From Zygnema cylindricum (taxonomy: Eukaryota; Streptophyta; Zygnematophyceae; Zygnematales; Zygnemataceae): 18,822 bases of DNA. Under the pieces are notes generated by a model. That model was not told the origin of the DNA. It made no database searches and was given only the letters and a program-made list of their open reading frames with translations. A program made the translations under genes and the position numbers. The stretch lies in the NCBI GenBank assembly GCA_037447655.1, contig JBBHKE010002904.1:1-18822 (forward strand), written 5' to 3'. This document shows, piece after piece, positions 1-9,730 of the stretch (position 1 is its first letter; the number at the start of each line of letters is the position of its first letter).

Positions 1-734
1 ATTAGTCTAAGTCTTAAACCCCTTTCTAATCACCCTTCTACTAAAGTACGACACCAATGAAGTAACTGTGCGTTACAAAAAGGTACTCGTGCTGAGGTAC
101 TTTTTGTATGGCCAATGTATGGCATTGCCCAAACGTTGACGTCGATCTCAATCGGACTTGCTCTGATGATCTCCAGAGCAGCCACAAACTAATGAATCGT
201 TGCCACCTGTCATCTAGTCTGGCTATGGCCAAAAACCGCCAAAACGCCCATTCCATGATGTCGGCTAGCATTATGACCATCCGATTAGACTGACTTTTAA
301 TGCTAGTTGTTTCAAACATTTATTTTGTGCGGTACCCGTATAGGCACTATATATACAACAAGATCTATGCACAAATGTCCGCTAGATAAATGGAATTCCG
401 TACATGTAGATTTTTAAATATTTATCAAACCCAATATATCTCAGCACTGATTATAAACTCTAGGACAAAGCTTATGGCTACCACAAATATTGACGGATAG
501 TAGGTACTAGGATCAAATTGTGAGTCTGTCCATCTCTTTTGTAACTTTGCCTTGAACTATTTTTTGTCTCTTTGAAAAGCCTTGATAGCCATGGCTCTAA
601 CTCCCTCTCCAGTCTCTAATTACTGCAACAAGTGTGGGGACTTGAGAGAGGAATTACAGACAAGCTACCTTTACTTCTTTTCTCTTTTTTATTTTATATA
701 TTTAAGACCTAAAAAATACCATTAATTACTATAA
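1..734 (-). repeat. Decayed 3' LTR of copia-A element, cut by the window edge
   Basis: Read on the minus strand, this AT-rich stretch aligns by eye, in order, with the first part of the solo LTR at 16360-17595. Shared blocks include ACTTGTTGCAGT followed by AGCCATGGCT (here 575-645, there about 16450-16510), TTTGATCCT followed by GTACCTA, and a later block around TAATCGGA. It lies directly downstream of the copia-A RNase H end and polypurine tract, where a 3' LTR belongs. It covers roughly the first 60% of the LTR (U3), and the rest is off the window. Divergence from the solo LTR is high, so this copy is old. No gene is supported here; the open frame at 41-319 on the minus strand is a chance reading of LTR sequence. 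The boundary at 734 is inferred from the polypurine tract. Confidence 0.7.
75..107. repeat. Short inverted repeat (hairpin) in copia-A LTR
   Basis: ACAAAAAGGTAC (75-86) is followed after 10 bases by GTACTTTTTGT (97-107), its reverse complement apart from one G. It can form an 11-bp stem. It lies in the late U3 part of the decayed LTR, where the solo LTR has a related but less perfect sequence before its TATA box. Function unknown. Confidence 0.5.
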
Positions 735-746
735 TCCCCTTTTTTT
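735..746 (-). promoter_or_regulatory. Polypurine tract of copia-A
   Basis: On the minus strand this reads AAAAAAAGGGGA. It lies between the end of the RNase H reading frame (758) and the start of LTR-like sequence (734), the normal place for the plus-strand primer of an LTR retrotransposon. It is used here to set the LTR boundary. Confidence 0.6.
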
Positions 747-757
747 CTAATCATTTT

Positions 758-2617
758 TTAATTTAAGACAACACATCTCCGTACTGAAATTAATTTGGGA
801 GAGGGTACAGTTTTGGTTATCATGTCTACTACCATCTCAATATCAGGTCTAGATTCTCAACGAATTATTTTGTTCTCTACTTTCTCTCTAACAAAACACA
901 ATCTAATATCCATATTTTTGGATTTGAAGTGATGTTTGAGATTGGCAACAATGGCAATGGCTGCGTGATTATCATAAATGATTTTATGCACACCACTTTT
1001 AAGATGACCAAGCTCACCAAGCAAAGACTAAACTCATATCAATTCTTTTACAGTAGAACAACAAGCCATATACTCAGCCTCCATAGTGGATTGAGCAATA
1101 ACCTTTTGTCGCTTACTGCTCCAGCAACAAGCCCCTTCTCCCACATATAACACATATCCCGAAGCACATCTCCTCATAGGAGCATCCCCATAACTAGCAT
1201 CACTCTAAGTGGTGATGGCAAAATTATCCCAGCCAAAATGCAACCATAGATTGCTAGTCCCTAAAAGATTTATAAGGACTTTCTTTGCTGCCTCCCAATC
1301 CCTTTTAGTTGGAATATTCAGACTTCTATTCAAAACTCCTACACCGATAACTAAATAAGGCCGTGTACATTTTATAAAGTAGATTAAGTTGCCCACTACT
1401 TGCCTATAAGGAATAGTCTTCATGTGCCTTTACTCTTCAAGACTTAGATCCTCATCCAAGATTATAACTCCCTCTTCCACACTCCCCTCACTTCCCTTTT
1501 TTAGTTCCATTAGAGTGGTACAACTATTAGCATTGTCCATTTGGAATCTCTCTAACATGTTTCCAATGGCCTCATTTTTAGTTAATCTGATTATTTTCTT
1601 TTCTCTGTCTCTCTCAACCTGAATTTCTATAATACACCTTGCTTCACCCATATCGTTCATCTCAAATCTACCTTTTAGATCCGTTTTCAACTTATTTAGT
1701 TTATCGATAGATTTACTTAAGACAAGTAAATCATCAACATAAATTGCAACAAATATAATTCCTTCTTCATCTTTAAACAAATAAATTGAGTGATTAGAGC
1801 TTATCCGAATGTATCCCACACTTGTAAAAAACTCATTGAGCTTCTTATTCCATTGACGGGGTGCCTGTTTCAGCCTATACAAAGATTTGATCAATTCGCA
1901 AACCTTGCTCTCCTCCCCTTGCTCCATAAATCCTTTGAGCTGTGGTATAAAGATCTCCTCTTCTAACTCTCTATGTAGGAAGGTCGTCTCGATGTCCATT
2001 TGATGTACTTGCATGTCTTCTGATGTTGCCAAACTGAGAAGTATACGGACGGAGGGGAACTTGACGACTGGGGTAAATGTCTCCTCGTAGTCAATTCCCT
2101 CTTTCTGGGTAAATACTTTCCCCACTAACGGAGCCTTGTAGCGCTCAATGGTTTAATCCGAGTTGAGTTTCAATTTAAATACCCACTTACACCCGATTGG
2201 CTTTTTGTCCGGGGAGAGTCCACCAATTCCCACGTTCGGCTGCCATAATCGAAGCCATCTTCTCATTAATAGTTGTCTTCCACCGGTTTGTCTCTGGACA
2301 GTTCATCCCCTCACCATAAGTTTGGGGTTCATCGGGATGAGACAGTTTGGCTACCTTGTTGTTAATTTGTTTCTCTTGCAGTCTTTTGCTGCTTCTCCTT
2401 CCACCCTCAACTCTGATGTCGGAATGGATGGCTCTCGTGGATTCTTTTGAATAGTTTCAATTTATCCCTTATCCATTGATTCCAGGTCTATTTCCACAAC
2501 GTCTTCCGCTTCGGTTGGAGTTGGAACTAGGGGTTCTGTCAAGCTCATGTGCTTCACAGGCACCCCTTTTATCTTACCAAGGATTCCAGAGCCTTTTTCC
2601 TCTGTACGATCATTAAA
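758..2617 (-). pseudogene. pol: Decayed Ty1/copia pol (RT-RNase H part), copia-A
   Basis: This is the C-terminal half of a copia polyprotein with its parts in the usual order. At the high-coordinate end is a pre-RT linker with a recognisable GKIKGVPVKHMSLTEP stretch near 2510-2590. Reverse transcriptase follows (PIGCKWVFKLKLNSD, YEETFTPVVKFPSVRILLSLAT, the first catalytic Asp in MDIETTFL and the YVDD box near 1730). RNase H comes last (SDASY from about 1204, STMEAEYMA near 1070, a final MITKTVPSPKL near 800). The RT part at 1430-2125 and the RNase H part are in one frame, broken by stop codons (TAA 1430-1432, TAG 1205-1207 and several later). It is clearly related to copia-B pol but much diverged. 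Gag, protease and integrase are missing, probably separated by insertion of the gypsy element whose LTR starts near 2620. Confidence 0.9.
1205..1207 (-). other. In-frame TAG directly before RNase H Asp motif (copia-A)
   Basis: On the minus strand the frame reads ...ITT, TAG, SDASY. The stop falls on the codon just before the Ser-Asp pair that carries the first RNase H catalytic Asp. Copia-B has TAG at the same codon (9731-9733), although the neighbouring codons differ at synonymous sites. Confidence 0.85.
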
Positions 2618-3119
2618 GTACGGGGAAAGGAGCGCACTCAGCCGGACCAGATCCTTTTATTTTCTTAACTGAGCGGAACGCACTTTATTTCGCGCCTAAC
2701 GGAGGCCGGACGACAAAGTTACTCCGTTCCAAAGATTACCATACTGTTACATGCTACCGGTTGCCAACTGTCCCATTGGGGGCTACATTGTGGAACGCCA
2801 CGTAACTTTTGGGATAGTCTTGTAGATTTTGCTGTTGGCTATCAGTAGGACGTTAGTTCAAGTCCACCAGCCGGGTAGAGCATTTATTAAAGTAAGTCAA
2901 AGTTGGGCGTTTCACGTCAATTTAGAACTTTGTTGCTCAGGATTATGTCATAGAAAAACCCGTGGCTTCTAATCTAGCCGAAGATAGTCGCCTAAATTTT
3001 TGCCTTGAGTGTAGTACAACCTGTTTTGTCTTATGTCCGTACGATAACAATTCCTGGCCAGTGATTGGCTCCTGGTATTGCTTTGACTTTGGTACTATCG
3101 GTAGGACAAACTTGGCTTG

Positions 3120-3126
3120 TATAAGG
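3120..3126 (+). promoter_or_regulatory. TATA-like box in putative gypsy LTR
   Basis: TATAAGG in the context CTTGTATAAGGCAC, about 175 bases before the putative end of the LTR. It is the best core-promoter candidate upstream of gag. It is a single motif without further support. Confidence 0.4.
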
Positions 3127-3141
3127 CACTTGGGGCCGAGG

Positions 3142-3161
3142 GAGACAGGTTGTTGTTTCAG
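3142..3161 (+). repeat. Inverted repeat, arm 1 (partner 3739-3758)
   Basis: GAGACAGGTTGTTGTTTCAG here is the reverse complement, 19 of 20 positions, of 3739-3758. The arms are about 580 bases apart. Arm 1 would be near the transcript start and arm 2 in the leader ahead of gag, so a long-range leader fold is conceivable. Confidence 0.6.
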
Positions 3162-3298
3162 TACTGTCTCTTGAGAAAAACCCTAGAAATTCAAGCAAAC
3201 TTTCTTGTGGAGAAATTTTGTTTTGCATGTGACTGTGACCCTATTGCCATCTTGGTTTACATCCGTCCTTTGTGGAAATCGTAGTCCGGTTGGGTGGT

Positions 3299-3312
3299 TG
3301 GCACCGTCTTTC
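3299..3312 (+). promoter_or_regulatory. Possible primer-binding site of the gypsy element
   Basis: TGGCACCGTCTTTC resembles the TGGCGCCGT start of primer sites complementary to the 3' end of tRNAs such as tRNA-Asp, with one change in the first nine bases. No CA-ended LTR boundary is visible just before it, so confidence is low. Confidence 0.25.
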
Positions 3313-3940
3313 CTGTTTTGGGCGGTTTGGGGACTGGTGTTTGTTGGATACCAAGAAGGGTCTTGCCGGTTCCGGGTCGCGGAAACCGAGGAGTTTAGGA
3401 GGCCTTACCTGTTCCGAGGTTTTCAGGGGGAGATTTTGTCTCCTTTTGGTTGTCCACGTTACGTTTTGAGGGTAGGTTGAGCTCGCTTGCTATTATTCCA
3501 CATTCTAACTTTATTTCTCTATTTTTCTAAGGGCAAGGTGATATTGTTAAATCTGAGACATCATTTTTATATTTTTATCCTTTCATTTTTCTGGGTGGAA
3601 GCATCTGGGTTCTCTCTTTGGTAGTCCTTATTGGGGCTCTGGTTGGGTTTCTTCCTGGGTCGATTACTAGAATCTTTTGTACCAGAATAGTGGATTTTGA
3701 GAGGATTTTTGTTAAGCTTCCAACAGATAGTCACAAAACTGAAACAACCACCTGTCTCTTTAGGTTAAAGAGGATAGGTGCTCAGGGCGGAGTACATTTA
3801 TTAGGGGATTTAGATCTTCTTCTACAGTCAGCTATGGGGGGAGGAGAAGTCTAGGATAAGGATCTTCCGGGTGTCAGATCAGACAAGCAGGAGAGGCAGG
3901 AAGCGGTGGCCTAGGAGGAAGAGTCACTGGTGCCCGAATG
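3313..3940 (+). other. Gypsy leader region, no gene seen
   Basis: Between the putative LTR and the first gag-like coding there are only short, unrelated open frames with no recognisable domain. The stretch includes a pyrimidine-rich segment near 3500-3610 and inverted-repeat arm 2 at 3739-3758. It is best read as untranslated leader or as very decayed gag. Confidence 0.4.
3739..3758 (+). repeat. Inverted repeat, arm 2 (partner 3142-3161)
   Basis: CTGAAACAACCACCTGTCTC, complementary to arm 1 with one mismatch. The flanking bases retain weak complementarity as well. Confidence 0.6.
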
Positions 3941-3992
3941 AGCACCCCCCTTTGGCTCACCTGTACACATAGAGCGTTTTCTTAAGGGAGAG

Positions 3993-5874
3993 ATGCCCCC
4001 GGAGGTTGCGGTCGACACTCCTCCTACGCACCCAGAGGGGAGACTTTCTCCTCCACCTCCACCTGTCTTTTCTCCCGAGGATTTCCCAACGTTGTCCGAG
4101 TCAATCAGAGCTAGGGCTTCGGAGAAGGCGGAGAGGCCGCCCTTATCCCCTAAAAGCCGTAGAAAGGGGTTGGCCCACAAGGAAGCTGTCCTGGTCACCT
4201 TCCCGAGATCGCTCGCTATACCCGATCTAAGGCACCGATAGCAGAAATGTACATGGATCCTAAGATCCTTACCGATCCTAACCGGCCAGGTCGCAAAGAA
4301 ATCTTAGCCCTTCATGATCTCCATGAGTTGAAGGTTAAAAAAGAGTTGGTGCAGCGGGTAGCCAGGTTAGATCGAGCCAGAGTGGTACGCCCAGTGGGAG
4401 GTGTAGTGGAGATACTCAGCAATTCATCCGAGATTGGCTCCTCAACCTCCGTACCGGAGCAACAGGGAGGACCATCAACTTCCTACCAGCAACCCACCCC
4501 ATCTCAGGACATCGCAACCAGCCGGACGGCTCACGGCGGGCCGGTCCCTCGGACACGGGCCGGGGAAGGGACCAGCAAGCGAGGGTTACCCGAGCCAAAG
4601 AAGGGGTACAGGTTCGATCATCGAGACGGCAAGTGCAGGTTCGCTCCCCGACCTAAAGCGGAACCGTTCTTCCCTTCCGATTCCACCTCTCCGAGCTCAA
4701 AGTCTCCTTCTACTCCGGCGGTTTGACCATCAGAGGGGTTGTGGCGTTCTAGACCCACCGATCCCGAGGTACCGGGTTTCGGGATTGCGGATCTCTCAAG
4801 GGTGGTGAGCAGTACACAAAAACTGGTTGATATCCTGCGATCCCAGAGTCAGGCTACGGCGGGGGCTAGACCCGTCACCATCGATTGGGAAGCTCTCTAA
4901 GAAGAGAGGAAGAGGGCCCTTGAACAGGAATTGCTCCTCAAAAGGGAGGCTAGACGAATATCAGGAGGGATCCTTAGTGGACAGGTAGCTCCTCCTAGAG
5001 AGACAGGTCCCTCTGCTGAGAGACAACCTACAGTACAGACAACCCCTACGGAGATGCAAGCTCCTGGGATTTCCTCAGAACTTAGACCGGAGTCTCCTCT
5101 TCAGCGGGAAGGGGGGTAACAATAGGACCTAACAAACAGGGGATGGGTGCAAATTTACCGGATAACGTTACAGCCGCCTCCACTGAGCGTCCTACTGTTG
5201 TCTCAATGGTTCGGTCTTCAACTGCGGAGGCCGTGGTATTATTACAACCCGACTAGAGACAACACATCTCCCTTGGGCTTTCCACTCCTCCTCCATCTCC
5301 ACCTCAGGCATCCTCTCCTTGGCCTTCTGTTTCTCCGGCCGCTGCAGTCCGTGGGTCACCGGGACCACCTGTCTTACCCTACAACTACGACGTTCCTGCC
5401 TACTCTCCTCCTCACTGACGTTCTCCCGATTCCAGCGAAGGAACTCCTCCACCAGAAACCTCTAGAAGGCGTACACGGAGACATACACCTTTCCATCGTA
5501 GTCCTCAGTCATCTCCATCACCTTCTCCACCAATCCCTCAAGGACCACCGGTGATTAAACCTATTCTCCACATTCCCTCGGTGGAAACAGTTCTTTGGGA
5601 GGAACAGGCCTCTCCTGGGTATAGAGGAGCAGGACTTCGGGCAACTTTTCCCAAGCTGATAAGCTCCTCGTTTCCCAAGGGCCAACTCAAGGGAGATACA
5701 TGTCATCTCACTATCCCACCAGTAATCGGAACTTCCTCAGTGGGGGGGAGGGCCATCTCTCGTCAGGCAGCTCCTTCTACCGGAGAAGGAGGCGGCCCCG
5801 AGCCAGACGATTCAGATCTAGGGGTAATTTCACCGGTTCATTTTGTCAACCCAACCGGACCATCCTCTTCTTAG
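3993..5874 (+). pseudogene. Proline-rich N-terminal region of gypsy gag (broken)
   Basis: A long coding-like stretch with strong proline and serine bias but no known domain. The frame of an ATG at 3993 gives a Pro-rich start (PPPPPVFSPEDFPTL). Near 4195-4215 coding appears to move to the frame of 4247, which carries YMDPKILTDPNRPGRKEIL and a basic helix, then TGA at 4724 and TAA at 4898, then a charged segment (EERKRALEQELLLKREARR). At a run of six G (5111-5116) coding moves to the frame that continues into the capsid, with TAG 5254-5256, TGA 5416-5418, an Arg-Ser-Pro-rich tract near 5440-5540, and TAG 5872-5874. Position and continuity suggest a long gag extension or matrix-like region. The frame changes could also be sequencing errors. 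The true start is not certain. Confidence 0.55.
5733..5750 (+). repeat. TTCCTCAGTGGGGGGGAG motif, copy 1
   Basis: This exact 18-base motif recurs at 15670-15687, on the far side of copia-B in the same gypsy element. Both copies lie in coding frame and encode Ser-Ser-Val-Gly-Gly. A shorter relative (CAGT followed by nine G and AG) is at 7997-8011. The purine run resembles a polypurine tract. Confidence 0.6.
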
Positions 5875-7596
5875 TTCACCAACCTTGCAGAGGAGGAAAA
5901 AGAAATGGGGGACGCAAGGATCTTTACAGGAGATAGCTCGGGAATCGCTTTCTCTGATTTTGAATTGTTGTGGAAGTCGTTCACCCAATCTAAAATCAAC
6001 AAATACAAGGGCGGAGCCATTCTGAATGACTTCGAGACCACACTTTTCCCCATGAGTGTGAACTATGTTGCCGGTGGAGCTTTGGCAGACTACAAGGAGC
6101 GACAACCTCTTCTGATGGCTCCCAACATCAAAATTTCAGACACTATCCTTGATGAGGCAGTCTTGCATGCGGAAGCAGACTTGGTTGCCGCTGCAGCCGC
6201 TCATGTCACCGCCCTCTTCATAGAGGACATAAAATTTCAGGCACAAGGACGAGCCTATGTCGCTCAGCTTCAGGCCATCCAGGAAGCGAAGGTAGCCACT
6301 CGGATGGTTGCAGACCCAACCCTTTGTACCACTCTTTTGAATGCTTGGAGACTCCTTTACACCAAGAGGAATAAATCTGCTATCAAGGAATTCACGGAAT
6401 TCCGTTGCCAAAAGAGTGAAACACCCTAGACTCTTTTTAACAGATTGTCCAGCCTATGTCAAAACACCAAACTCTCAACCATTGATCTTCCGGCCATGGC
6501 AACCAAATATTTCATCGCCGTCCGAAATTCGTTCGGACCGACAGGGCAGGCAACCCTCGATAATTGGATTGCGGGACAGGCCATCCAGGATGTCAATCTA
6601 ACCGCCAAGGAAATCTCTCTGGCCGCAATGAAGCTTTATGATCACTTTGTCCACCGAGAGGCCCAGGAAAAAGCGGTAACCGGAAAAACCCGAGGGAACT
6701 TTGCAAGATTTGCCGGAGAAATGCCTCCCGAAAATGAAAAGTCGGCCTAACTCTTAGCCTTGCAGAAGCTCAAGGGGAAACAGGTGGTGGATAGTGGATC
6801 CGCACCTGCCATGGGGGCCGATGATCGTGTCTTCCCCTATAACTGTTTAAATTGTCAACAAACAGGTCATGGATGGAAGCGATACCCCAAGAAGCTCAAA
6901 CCGGAATTAGCTCTTAAGCAGAATGAATGGGAGAAGGAGAGAGCTGAAAGGACAAAGAGGCAGCAAGAAAGGAAGCAAGGAGGAGGGTCAGATGATAAAA
7001 CACCGGTGAACAAATACAATTACCGGCCGACGCCACGATCTGAGACTGCAAAGATGTCGCAAGCCCAGTTGCAACAGATAAAACATCCAAAATTTGATGA
7101 CGCGCAAATCTCCAATGAATTGAGGGGCAAATATACTACCGAGGGCTCCAAGTGTGAGGCTTGCAGTTTCATGGGTCACAAGGAAGGGCAGTGCTTCCGA
7201 AAGAATGGAGTTCCTAAAGAGATGATGCAATATGCACTGTTCACTGGAGAAGATGAAACTGCCGTGAATCCTCTCCCGCTGCAGCTTCTTTACCCTTGGG
7301 GACGCCGCACCCTGGAGAACCCAGATTGACAGCCAATAGGTCAAGCCCGATTAACCCAGGAGGTTATCATCCAGCAGCAGAGCCAGCAAATGGCAGCCAT
7401 GGCGGCAGAACGAGCAGCGCTGCGATTAGGATCGCCCTCCAGGACTCCCGCTCTGACAGCCGCCGTGAAACTCCACCGGAGAAAACAGGAATTACTACAA
7501 AAGCTGGCGGAGCTTGAACAGGAAACCGCAGCGAGCGAAGACGATGACGAGATGATGGGGTGGGACATGGAACCTCCTAAAGCACATCACGCATAG
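5875..7596 (+). pseudogene. gag: Gypsy gag: capsid-like and zinc-knuckle region (broken)
   Basis: One frame carries a mostly helical capsid-like segment (5905-6750; MGDARIFTGDSSGIAFSDF at its start), then the nucleocapsid. The first knuckle (6844-6885) reads CLNCQQTGHGWKRY: a CCHC motif whose last Cys is now Tyr. The second (7153-7194) reads CEACSFMGHKEGQC and is intact. A Lys/Arg/Glu-rich helix lies between them. After them comes a Gln-rich, probable coiled-coil stretch (about 7330-7560). In-frame stops are TAG 6427-6429, TAA 6748-6750, TGA 7327-7329 and TAG 7594-7596, with coding character unchanged across each. The knuckles identify this as a retroelement Gag. The capsid call is by position and composition only. 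It would bind and package element RNA in virus-like particles; this copy cannot make a full product without readthrough. Confidence 0.75.
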
Positions 7597-8583
7597 ACCC
7601 TCCTTTTTGGAGCCTGGAATGTCAGTGTGGGGGACAATCGCAGGCAGCTCCGCAACTCAACCTCGGCGCAGCGAAGGGATAGGCAAAAGCTCGCTCCACG
7701 AGACCACAACAGGAACGATACTGGACCTCTGTCCTTCACCCCCAGGGTCGTCATCCTGAACGACAACATAGGTCTCGAGATAAAATATACAAACCCACCT
7801 CCACCAGCCGCAAAAAAACTGCCTCCTGGATTCGATAATTACAGGACGACTAAAACAAAGAAGATGGAGGAACAAGCAAAGGAGGAAGAGACGCGTGACA
7901 ACCAAGACTGGTTGGAAAAATATTTGGCGGAACGCCCGGAGGATAACACGCAAGAATCGCCGCCAATGCCAGAATCCGACCAAGAAAGTGAGGAAGCAGT
8001 GGGGGGGGGAGAAGGAACAATCGGTGGAACCAACAGATTCCTCCATTTCGTCGCCAAAAATTCAACCTCCTTCCTCCAAACCAGCAGTGATGTTAGTAAG
8101 GAATCTAATGCCCTACGCTCTCACTCACGTGAAAACACTGGCCTCTTCTCATAACTTCCCGGAGGAAGTTCTCATCCAGGCCCTCAGAGAGGAAATCCAT
8201 TCAGGAGGGGAGAAACACCGGGCCGATCAGGCCAGATCCGTTTTTTGGTCAGCAGACCCAAAGACCCCTATGACGGATAGGGACTACAAAACGTTATCTG
8301 TGGCGCTAATTCTCAACCGGACGGGAAATTTCAAACTCAACGAATACGGCGAGTATCAAGACGCAGTTGTCGATACAGAAGCACTCCCAAATCTAATCAC
8401 CACATCGGCTCTGCAGCAGATACTTGAAGAACTCCGACCGGAAATCTTCCCCAGTGACATCTGCCTAAGTACTATTAGCAGTGGGAGCCAACCGGTACAC
8501 GGAATAATCAAAGCTATGTTAATAGAGTTCGCCAACAACGTAGGTCAAAAGGTCCAAATTCAGCTTCCCTTCCTGGTGGTGGA
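7597..8583 (+). pseudogene. Gypsy gag-pol linker and N-terminal part of aspartic protease
   Basis: An acidic, charged linker continues the gag frame to a run of nine G at 8001-8009. Past it, coding moves to the next frame, consistent with a one-base slip in the homopolymer. The following 190 codons are open. They include AVVDTEALPNLI, with the Asp codon at 8372-8374. This matches the retropepsin active-site loop (Asp-Thr-Gly-Ala followed by a hydrophobic Asn-Leu-Ile), with Gly-Ala replaced by Glu-Ala. The segment ends in the LPFLVV strand typical of the second half of gypsy proteases, where copia-B is inserted. The protease continues at 14105. The change at the DTG motif would be expected to damage activity. 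Confidence 0.75.
8579..8583. repeat. Target site duplication GTGGA, left copy (copia-B)
   Basis: GTGGA directly precedes the left LTR and is repeated at 14105-14109 directly after the right LTR. A 5-bp duplication is normal for Ty1/copia integration and shows that the element is complete and has not recombined at its ends. Confidence 0.95.
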
Positions 8584-8639
8584 TGTTGTAATGAGGCAGC
8601 TGGTGTCACAGAAGAAGTAGAAGAATCACCAGCAGTTGC

Positions 8640-8642
8640 CAT
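8640..8642 (-). other. Intact gag ATG in the 3' LTR of copia-B
   Basis: Minus-strand ATG followed by GCA ACT GCT (MATAGDSSTSS). This is the only Met start upstream of the gag-coding part of the LTR. The matching triplet in the 5' LTR is ATA. Transcripts start in the 5' LTR, so this intact ATG does not serve the resident element. Confidence 0.75.
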
Positions 8643-8928
8643 AATAATAACACAGGCACACAGAAGGAAACTCTCACTATAAACCCGAAGGAAACTCTCA
8701 CGATAAACCCGCAGACTACTGACTTCACAATGAATTCTCAATCAAACCAGACACACCCTAGGTCTGCAAATTTGCCAAAGTAAAGACAATAACATAAAGA
8801 ACCCACATGCAGAATTTCAAACAGTTCTGCCAAAAGATCACAATGATCTTTATAATTGATAAACCCCAAAAACTGCTTCACAGTTTTTGCATACAAGGAA
8901 TTCCTGCCTACAAGAGTAATCTAAGTCC

Positions 8929-8938
8929 TATATATATA
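8929..8938 (-). promoter_or_regulatory. TATA box, 3' LTR copy
   Basis: TATATATATA about 320 bases into the LTR as read on the minus strand, with a telomere-type AAACCCTAA box just upstream of it. The same pair is in the 5' LTR. Confidence 0.55.
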
Positions 8939-9257
8939 AGTGAGTCAACTAGAACCCTAAACCCTAACAGACGGAAATATTTACATCAAACTTAAATCTG
9001 ACTGCCTCCAAAATGATAATTACCTGAAATGACTGCGCAGTCAATATTTCACTTCCAAAATGACGGCTGACTTTGTCCGCCGTCTCACAGACTGACACGT
9101 GTCCTTGGAGTGTACCAAGCCTGTGTACTCCCTTCGGAGTTACACACCACACTAACACCTGTCTACTATAATTCAGTCTGTACACAAAAGTGACTAAGTT
9201 CTTAATCTCTTTCTCACACACTAGATATAGAGAGTACTAGAGGTTTCCAAAACAACA

Positions 9258-9267
9258 CTCCCCTAAA
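9258..9267 (-). promoter_or_regulatory. Polypurine tract of copia-B
   Basis: TTTAGGGGAG on the minus strand directly abuts the 3' LTR start (TGTTGTTTTGG). This is the expected primer for plus-strand DNA synthesis and it confirms the LTR boundary and element orientation. Confidence 0.85.
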
Positions 9268-9280
9268 CCTTTAGACTCTC

Positions 9281-9730
9281 TCAGCCACCAAGTCCACATG
9301 CCTTTCTACAAAACTGCAATTTAGGTGCAGGTAGAGGCTTAGTCATCATATCTGCTACCATCTTCTCATCCGGCAGATAACTGAGTTTTAAAATTCTGTT
9401 CATCACCTTCTCTCTTACAAAGTGCAGCTTGATATCAATGTGCTTGCTTTTGAAGTGATGACTTGGGTTAGATGCAATCGCTATAGCTGCCTGGTTGTCA
9501 CACCACACTATTTGAGGTCCATATTGCATGAAATGAAGTTCTTGAAGGAGAGACTTTACCCAAAGTAACTCCTTGACAGCTGAGCTTGCTGCCATGTATT
9601 CAGCCTCCATTGTAGACTGAGCAGTGACTTTTTGAAGCTTGCTGCTCCAGCAGCATGTTCCACTTCCAATCTTCAAAATGAATCCGGTGGTGGAGCGGCG
9701 GCTTGGCATGTCTTCGTAGCTCGCATCGCT
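9281..9730 (-). CDS. pol: copia-B RNase H (C-terminal end of pol, after in-frame TAG)
   Basis: This continues the pol frame after the TAG at 9731-9733. It begins SDASYEDMPSRRSTTGF, so the first catalytic Asp is the second residue after the stop. It goes on through STMEAEYMAASSAVKELLWV (Glu), WCDNQAAIAIA (Asp) and HIDIKLHFVREKV (last Asp), and ends in the usual MMTKPLPAPKL tail. All four acidic residues of a copia RNase H are present and the rest of the domain is unbroken. RNase H removes template RNA and matures the primers during reverse transcription. No ATG lies at its front (the first Met is 15 codons in), so it is expected to be made only as part of the polyprotein, by reading through TAG. 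Otherwise this copy lacks RNase H. Confidence 0.9.
   Translation of the reverse strand, partial: SDASYEDMPSRRSTTGFILKIGSGTCCWSSKLQKVTAQSTMEAEYMAASSAVKELLWVKSLLQELHFMQYGPQIVWCDNQAAIAIASNPSHHFKSKHIDIKLHFVREKVMNRILKLSYLPDEKMVADMMTKPLPAPKLQFCRKACGLGG

Larger units (their letters stand above)
2620..3297 (+). repeat. Probable 5' LTR of the gypsy-DNMT element (ends uncertain)
   Basis: This stretch lies between the last copia-A coding trace (about 2617) and the leader of the plus-strand gypsy element. It holds no credible gene. A TATA-like TATAAGG at 3120-3126 and a possible primer-binding site at 3299 fit a U3-R-U5 arrangement. I could not see TG...CA ends or a target duplication, and the other LTR is outside the window. 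The call is therefore by position and the edges may be off by tens of bases. Confidence 0.45.
8584..9257 (-). repeat. 3' LTR of copia-B
   Basis: 674 bases, TG...CA bounded (TGTTGT...ACAACA), nearly identical to 13431-14104. It keeps the gag start codon ATG (minus strand, 8642-8640; context ATTATTATGGCA) that the 5' LTR has lost. Direct features are a TATA-like TATATATATA at 8929-8938, a telomere-type box at 8953-8967, a GACACGTGTC palindrome at 9094-9103 and two tandem 24-bp units at 8663-8710. Confidence 0.97.

Noticed and set aside
41-319. 92-codon minus-strand open frame
   Set aside because: It falls in LTR sequence alignable with the solo LTR and has no recognisable domain.
2840-2885. 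tRNA-like pieces (AGTTCAAGTCC, then GGGTAGAGC)
   Set aside because: The T-arm-like piece comes before the D-arm-like piece, the wrong order for a tRNA, and no acceptor stem is seen.
3911-4198. Minus-strand open frame opposite the gypsy gag start
   Set aside because: It is an antisense reading of GC-rich, Pro-coding DNA and has no known domain.
8001-8009. Programmed frameshift at the nine-G run
   Set aside because: It is the simplest place for a slip mutation or read error in a copy already full of stops. It is noted under the G-run finding but not called as programmed.
7657-8065. Overlapping minus-strand open frames
   Set aside because: They are antisense shadows of the gag-protease linker, with no domain and no promoter.
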